Source: JAGOPO01 sp038065515
Lineage (GTDB): Bacteria > Patescibacteriota > Minisyncoccia > 2-02-FULL-40-12 > GWA2-44-9
Length of the DNA: 14,831 bases
Direction of reading: 5' to 3'
Assembly: GCA_038065515.1 (NCBI GenBank)
Contig: JBBTQV010000031.1
Span: 1-14,831 of the forward strand
The notes beneath the pieces are model-generated. The model saw nothing but the letters and a program-made list of their open reading frames with translations, did not search any database and was not told the origin of the DNA. Position 1 is the first letter of the stretch. The number at the start of each line of letters is the position of its first letter. The position numbers were made by a program, and so were the translations under genes. This document shows, piece by piece, positions 13,191 to 14,831 of this stretch.

Positions 13191-13393
13191 TACTTCTTTT
13201 CGAGTGGGGCAATACCACGGATTCGACAGTCCGGATGCCCTGCGAGGCGCGAGCGAGCACCGGAGCGAGCCGTACGACTTGTACGGTGAGCGAGGAGCAC
13301 AGCGGCAACGAAGCAGAGCGCCGGAATGGCGAATTCCCAAGCGCAGCGATAGCCGCGCGATTTCGAGAAGCGCGTGCTATCGCGAAGCGACTC
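13191..13393. other. Non-coding stretch after ftsW with hairpins and a tmRNA-5'-like segment
   Basis: No convincing gene is present. On the plus strand 13206-13229 reads GGGG, nine variable bases, then CGGATTCGACAG, which resembles the 5' end of tmRNA (GGGG...GGATTCGACAG/GGG). TGCGAGGC follows, where tmRNAs carry a similar GCGAGCCGAGAGGC-type stretch. GGGCA (13207-13211) can also pair with TGCCC (13236-13240). The acceptor-stem partner, T-loop and CCA end are not found downstream before or within ftsW. A complete tmRNA is therefore unsupported; a truncated copy or chance match remains. Three GAGCGAG copies (13251, 13263, 13288) flank a CCGTAC/GTACGG hairpin (13270-13286). Confidence 0.35.
13346..13383 (-). 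repeat. Strong hairpin just after the ftsW stop
   Basis: GCGATAGC-CGCGC (13346-13358) pairs with GCGCG-GCTATCGC (13370-13374, 13376-13383) with one bulged T and an 11-base loop. It begins 10 nt after the ftsW stop. It lacks a T-run, so it may mark the mRNA 3' end by stability or act as a rho-dependent or processing boundary. Confidence 0.6.
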
Positions 13394-14470
13394 TTAGCTA
13401 TACTCTGCAACATTGAGAACCACGCCAAGACCCGCCAACATCGCCACCATTGAAGTGCCCCCATAACTGATGAATGGCAAGGGGATACCGGTGAGCGGTC
13501 CGACGCCGGTGACTGCGGCCATGTTCACCAATGCCTGCGTCATAATCCACAGACACATCCCCGATGTCAGAAGCGCTCCGAATCCGTCGCGCGCCCGGCG
13601 GGCAATGGTGATCATGAGCGTAGCGAGCGCGCTAAACAACACAATGGTGAACATGCCCCCCGCCCATCCCAACTCCTCGGTAAGCACGGCGAATATCGAA
13701 TCCCCGATCGGCTCGGGCAGGAATCCGAACTTCTGTGTACTCTGCCCAAAACCGACTCCCCAGATGCCTCCGGACCCGATGGCGATTAACGATTGATTCA
13801 GCTGCCACCCCGAACCCCTGGCATCGGCCATGGGATTGAACATCGTTGTAATCCGTCTCCACCGCATCGGGGAAACCGCGGCAACGCCAACAATCAACAC
13901 GACCAACACGGCAAGTACAATGCCGGCCTGTTTCAGGGGCGCTCCTGCGATAAAATACATGCCGGCGGCGATGATTGCGACGATGCCGAGCGTTCCCAAA
14001 TCAGGTTGTAGCAGAAGAAGCAACGCAACAAAACCCATGACAAGCGAAAACGGCAATAATCCCAGTTGCCAATTTTTAAAACGGTCGCCCCGTTCGCCAA
14101 GCCATGCCGCAAGATATACAATGAGGGCGAGCTTGAGGACTTCAGCAGGCTGAAAGGTGAACACACTGAAGTTCAGCCAGCTGGTTGCGCCTTTAAGGTG
14201 TATGCCTAGAGACGGCACGAATACAAGCACCATGAGCGTCAGTGCCGCAAACAACAGCGGCAATGCGACCGGTCGCCATCGCCGGTAATCGATACGACGG
14301 AAAAGCAATAACAGCACGACACCCGGAAGAATGCCGTAGAGAAGCTGATGTTTCCAGTAGTAATCAGAAACACCGAATTGTTTTGTCGCCTGCACGACAC
14401 TGGCCGACGACAAAACAATCAGGCCGAAGCCTAGTAACAGAAGAATGAGCCAGAACAGTCGCTTGGCCAT
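13394..14470 (-). CDS. ftsW: FtsW/RodA/SpoVE family glycan polymerase, FtsW-like
   Basis: SEDS-family membrane glycosyltransferase that polymerises lipid II, most likely at the division septum. 358 aa with about ten membrane helices. Signatures are GATSWLNFSVFTFQPAEVLKL (94-114), LQPDLGT (154-160), GFGQSTQKFGFLPEPIGDSIFAVLTEELGW (240-269) with the catalytic-type Asp257, and GPLTGIPLPFISYGGTS (324-340). FtsW is favoured over RodA by the placement directly after mraY, 23 nt away, as in division-cell-wall clusters. No Shine-Dalgarno is present; instead an extended -10 (TGC TATACT) ends 5 nt before ATG 14470, compatible with a leaderless internal transcript. A strong hairpin follows the stop. Confidence 0.95.
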   Translation of the reverse strand: MAKRLFWLILLLLGFGLIVLSSASVVQATKQFGVSDYYWKHQLLYGILPGVVLLLLFRRIDYRRWRPVALPLLFAALTLMVLVFVPSLGIHLKGATSWLNFSVFTFQPAEVLKLALIVYLAAWLGERGDRFKNWQLGLLPFSLVMGFVALLLLLQPDLGTLGIVAIIAAGMYFIAGAPLKQAGIVLAVLVVLIVGVAAVSPMRWRRITTMFNPMADARGSGWQLNQSLIAIGSGGIWGVGFGQSTQKFGFLPEPIGDSIFAVLTEELGWAGGMFTIVLFSALATLMITIARRARDGFGALLTSGMCLWIMTQALVNMAAVTGVGPLTGIPLPFISYGGTSMVAMLAGLGVVLNVAEYS

Positions 14471-14475
14471 ACTTC

Positions 14476-14484
14476 AGTATAGCA
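14476..14484 (-). promoter_or_regulatory. Extended -10 directly before ftsW
   Basis: TGCTATACT is a good extended -10 and ends 5 nt before the ftsW ATG, in the short gap after the mraY stop. No -35 match is obvious. If active it would give a leaderless ftsW mRNA in addition to read-through from mraY. Confidence 0.35.
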
Positions 14485-14493
14485 TGCCACCGG

Positions 14494-14831
14494 TTAGCGG
14501 AGGATGGTGTTGAGTAAATCGCGAACAATTGCCGAGTTCAGAGGAGGAAGTTTTGAGTCGGCGAGAAAAATGGCAAGCCCCGTGATTGCACCAATGGCAT
14601 TGATGAGCCAGAACCGCATCGTGACCTGTGTTTCATGCCACCCCAGCGCCTCAAAGTGATGATGGATAGGCGTGGATACGAATATTTTCTTACCGCGGAG
14701 TTTCTTTGAAGATGTCTGGATAATAACGCTCAACGACTCCACCAGCGGAATAATGGCAATAAAAGGCAATAGCAGTGGCACATTGAGCAACATTGCCGTC
14801 ACCCCCGCAACGAATCCTAATGCCATCACGC
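14494..14831 (-). CDS. mraY: Phospho-MurNAc-pentapeptide transferase, 3' part
   Basis: Membrane enzyme that transfers phospho-MurNAc-pentapeptide to undecaprenyl phosphate, forming lipid I. Only the last 111 codons are in the window; the gene continues past the right edge. The visible part has two hydrophobic helices, the LVESLSVIIQ segment, then KIFVSTPIHHHFEALGWHE with the HHH motif characteristic of MraY, and a final helix (MRFWLINAIGAITGLAIFL). The reading frame is open to the edge, so an internal ATG is not the true start. ftsW follows after 23 nt. Confidence 0.95.
   Translation of the reverse strand, partial: VMALGFVAGVTAMLLNVPLLLPFIAIIPLVESLSVIIQTSSKKLRGKKIFVSTPIHHHFEALGWHETQVTMRFWLINAIGAITGLAIFLADSKLPPLNSAIVRDLLNTILR

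Noticed and set aside
13071..13464. Two overlapping minus-strand ORFs between ftsW and the 92-aa gene
   Set aside because: They run through the ftsW end, hairpins and promoter region in conflicting frames; composition is Arg/Ser-rich and no initiation site is seen.
1..14831. CRISPR array, tRNA or rRNA genes
   Set aside because: No regularly spaced repeats, no cloverleaf with a proper T-loop and acceptor stem, and no rRNA-like stretch was seen on either strand.

Overview
The window is a compact stretch of a bacterial chromosome. Almost every gene lies on the minus strand, with short gaps and several overlaps. The flavour is Candidate Phyla Radiation (Patescibacteria, most like Parcubacteria). 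The reasons are a prolyl-tRNA synthetase without the editing insertion, a Mur ligase with most of its UDP-binding domain missing, the order holB-frr-rseP-proS, and a presenilin-type protease beside small membrane proteins of unknown family. This assignment is an inference from gene style, not from a marker phylogeny.

Read in transcription order on the minus strand, the right end holds cell-envelope genes: the 3' part of mraY (lipid I synthesis), ftsW (septal glycan polymerase), a small unknown gene, a FemAB-type ligase, a MurE-like ligase and a small multi-pass membrane protein. These fit together as peptidoglycan precursor synthesis, stem-peptide or bridge modification, and polymerisation. 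A double-length ThyX-like protein follows, then a small unrecognised protein with a weak PIN-like look. Next comes a tightly coupled pair: a membrane-anchored cupredoxin-fold protein without copper ligands, and a presenilin/signal-peptide-peptidase-like aspartyl protease. A beta-CASP metallo-beta-lactamase-fold RNase follows directly.

The minus-strand run is then interrupted by a plus-strand REP-associated tyrosine (Y1/HUH) transposase. It is bounded by two near-identical palindromes, with a third related palindrome next to it and a C8T7 homopolymer before it. Beyond it lie holB (clamp-loader delta'), frr (ribosome recycling), rseP (site-2 protease) and proS. At the left edge a very strong plus-strand promoter and a matching terminator bracket about 180 nt without a convincing ORF. 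This folds as a rod and is the best non-coding RNA candidate.

Two longer non-coding stretches are unusual. Positions 11513-11862, between femAB and murE, contain nested long-range complementarity typical of a structured RNA. Positions 13171-13393, downstream of ftsW, contain a strong post-stop hairpin and a segment resembling the 5' end of tmRNA without a visible 3' end. Other oddities are short repeats inside reading frames (a palindrome in the beta-CASP gene, a 7-bp tandem repeat in murE), a tandem duplication covering the murE start, and -10 elements so close to ATG codons that leaderless mRNAs are likely. No tRNA or rRNA gene and no CRISPR array was found.
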